Below, in pieces: positions 5,453-6,325 of a DNA stretch of 6,325 nt. Both the position numbers and the translations under genes were made by a program. The notes under the pieces were generated by a model. That model searched no databases. It saw nothing but the letters and a program-made list of their open reading frames with translations, and had not been told where the DNA came from. Within the stretch, counting starts at the first letter, position 1. Each line of letters begins with the position of its first letter. This DNA is from Thermoflexus sp. Lineage in GTDB: Bacteria > Chloroflexota > Anaerolineae > B4-G1 > DUEL01. The stretch lies in NCBI GenBank assembly GCA_028276215.1, contig JAPYWT010000154.1:1-6325 (forward strand), given 5' to 3'.

Positions 5453-6325
5453 ATGAAAGCGGCCGTCTTTCGGGGTATTGGACAGATAGAGGTGACCGAT
5501 GTCCCGGTGCCGGAGGTGGGGCCGGGGGAGGTGCTGATCCGGGTTGCCTACTGCGGCATCTGCGGCTCCGACCTGGAGGCCTTCCAGACCGGCATGTACG
5601 AGCCCGGCCTGATCATCGGCCATGAGTTCGCCGGGACGATTGTGGAGATAGGGCCCGGAGTCACCGGCTGGCGGGCCGGCGACCGGGTCGTCGTGGGCGA
5701 CCTGATCCCCTGCGGGCAGTGCCGGGCCTGCCGGACGGGGAACCTGGTGGCCTGCGAGAACATCTACATGATCGGCGTCACCCACGATGGTGGGATGGCG
5801 GAGTACGTGAAGGCCCCGGCGGTCGGGCTGCACCGCCTGCCAGAGGGGGTGAGCCTGCGCCAGGGGGCGCTGGTGGAGCCGCTGACGGTGGCCCTCCACG
5901 GCGTCCGCCGCTCCCGCCTCAAGCCGGGGGACCGCGCGGTGGTGATGGGGGCCGGTCCCATTGGCCTGCTCACTCTGCAGTGTGTGCGGCTGGCCGGCGC
6001 GCGCTCCGTCATCGTCACCGAGGTGGACCCCACCCGCGCCGCGCTGGCGGCCCGCCTGGGCGCCACCACCGTCCTGGACCCGGTACGGGACAACCTCAGC
6101 GTCTCCCTCTCCGAACTGACGGACGGGCTGGGGCCGGACGTCATTTTCATCTGCACCGGCGCGCCGGAACCGTTCGCCGAGGCGGTCTCCCTGGTCCGCA
6201 AAGGCGGGCAGATTTTCCTGCTGGGGCTGCCCCTCCAGCCCGTGGAGGCGGACTTCTTCAGTGTGGTGATGGGGGAACTCTCCATTGAGGGGAGTCTGGC
6301 GGGATGGGCGGAGTTCCCGGCGGCG
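5453..6325 (+). CDS. Zinc-dependent medium-chain alcohol/polyol dehydrogenase (3' end cut by window edge)
   Basis: This is an NAD(P)-dependent oxidoreductase of the sorbitol / threonine / butanediol dehydrogenase type; the exact substrate cannot be read from sequence. The 291 residues visible include catalytic-zinc ligands Cys37 (in CGICGSD) and His57-Glu58 (in IIGHEFAG), with Glu142 (in ALVEPL) as a likely further ligand. Structural-zinc cysteines are at 87, 90, 93 and 101. The Rossmann nucleotide motif is GAGPIG (166-171). An acidic residue at 190 (TEVD), at the end of the second strand, favours NAD over NADP. Relatives are about 340-350 residues, so about 50-60 are missing. ATG 5453 is chosen because GGAGGAG (5443-5449) stands just upstream. 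In-frame ATGs inside the heptamer array at 5393, 5414 and 5435 could add up to 20 residues (MQDARCRMQDARC type), but they lack a ribosome site and family support. Transcription may read through from dnaX. Confidence 0.93.
   Translation, partial: MKAAVFRGIGQIEVTDVPVPEVGPGEVLIRVAYCGICGSDLEAFQTGMYEPGLIIGHEFAGTIVEIGPGVTGWRAGDRVVVGDLIPCGQCRACRTGNLVACENIYMIGVTHDGGMAEYVKAPAVGLHRLPEGVSLRQGALVEPLTVALHGVRRSRLKPGDRAVVMGAGPIGLLTLQCVRLAGARSVIVTEVDPTRAALAARLGATTVLDPVRDNLSVSLSELTDGLGPDVIFICTGAPEPFAEAVSLVRKGGQIFLLGLPLQPVEADFFSVVMGELSIEGSLAGWAEFPAA

Noticed and set aside
5030..5899. A 289-codon minus-strand frame across the end of dnaX, the heptamer array and the dehydrogenase start
   Set aside because: It overlaps two well-supported genes, translates the heptamers as a low-complexity ILHPASC-type repeat and has no recognisable domain.

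Overview
The window reads as chromosomal DNA from a GC-rich bacterium. The heptamer-type repeat, the housekeeping genes with roomy proline-rich linkers and the general style suggest a Chloroflexota-like organism (an inference from style; no rRNA or other marker gene is present). There are six protein genes: one partial gene on the minus strand at the left edge and five on the plus strand, the last cut by the right edge. No tRNA, rRNA, CRISPR array, insertion sequence or phage gene is visible.

Left part (1-1214). The minus-strand gene encodes an S1-domain RNA-binding protein (ribosomal protein S1 type) and runs off the left edge. It is divergent from a plus-strand slipin/stomatin gene. The 319-bp gap between them holds two back-to-back sigma70-type promoters whose -35 elements share a perfect 12-bp palindrome. 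It also holds a roughly 200-nt leader for the S1 gene. That leader carries a strong intrinsic terminator (12-bp stem with one mismatch, then six U) and, just upstream, an 11-bp antiterminator stem that uses the same bases. This is the architecture of a transcription attenuator and is the most notable regulatory signal in the window.

Middle part (1215-3634). The slipin gene is followed after 5 bp by a two-domain cupin gene, so the two are probably co-transcribed. A 93-bp gap with an 11-bp hairpin follows. Next is a gene for a C-terminally membrane-anchored coiled-coil protein whose centre is built from near-identical 32- or 25-residue units, including a 105-bp exact DNA duplication.

Right part (3635-6325). 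dnaX, the clamp-loader gamma/tau subunit gene of DNA polymerase III, is complete. It is followed by seven tandem copies of a 7-bp repeat and then by a zinc-dependent medium-chain dehydrogenase missing its last part. No functional pathway clearly links the plus-strand genes. They look like a loosely packed run of housekeeping and accessory genes with modest gaps, not one dedicated system.
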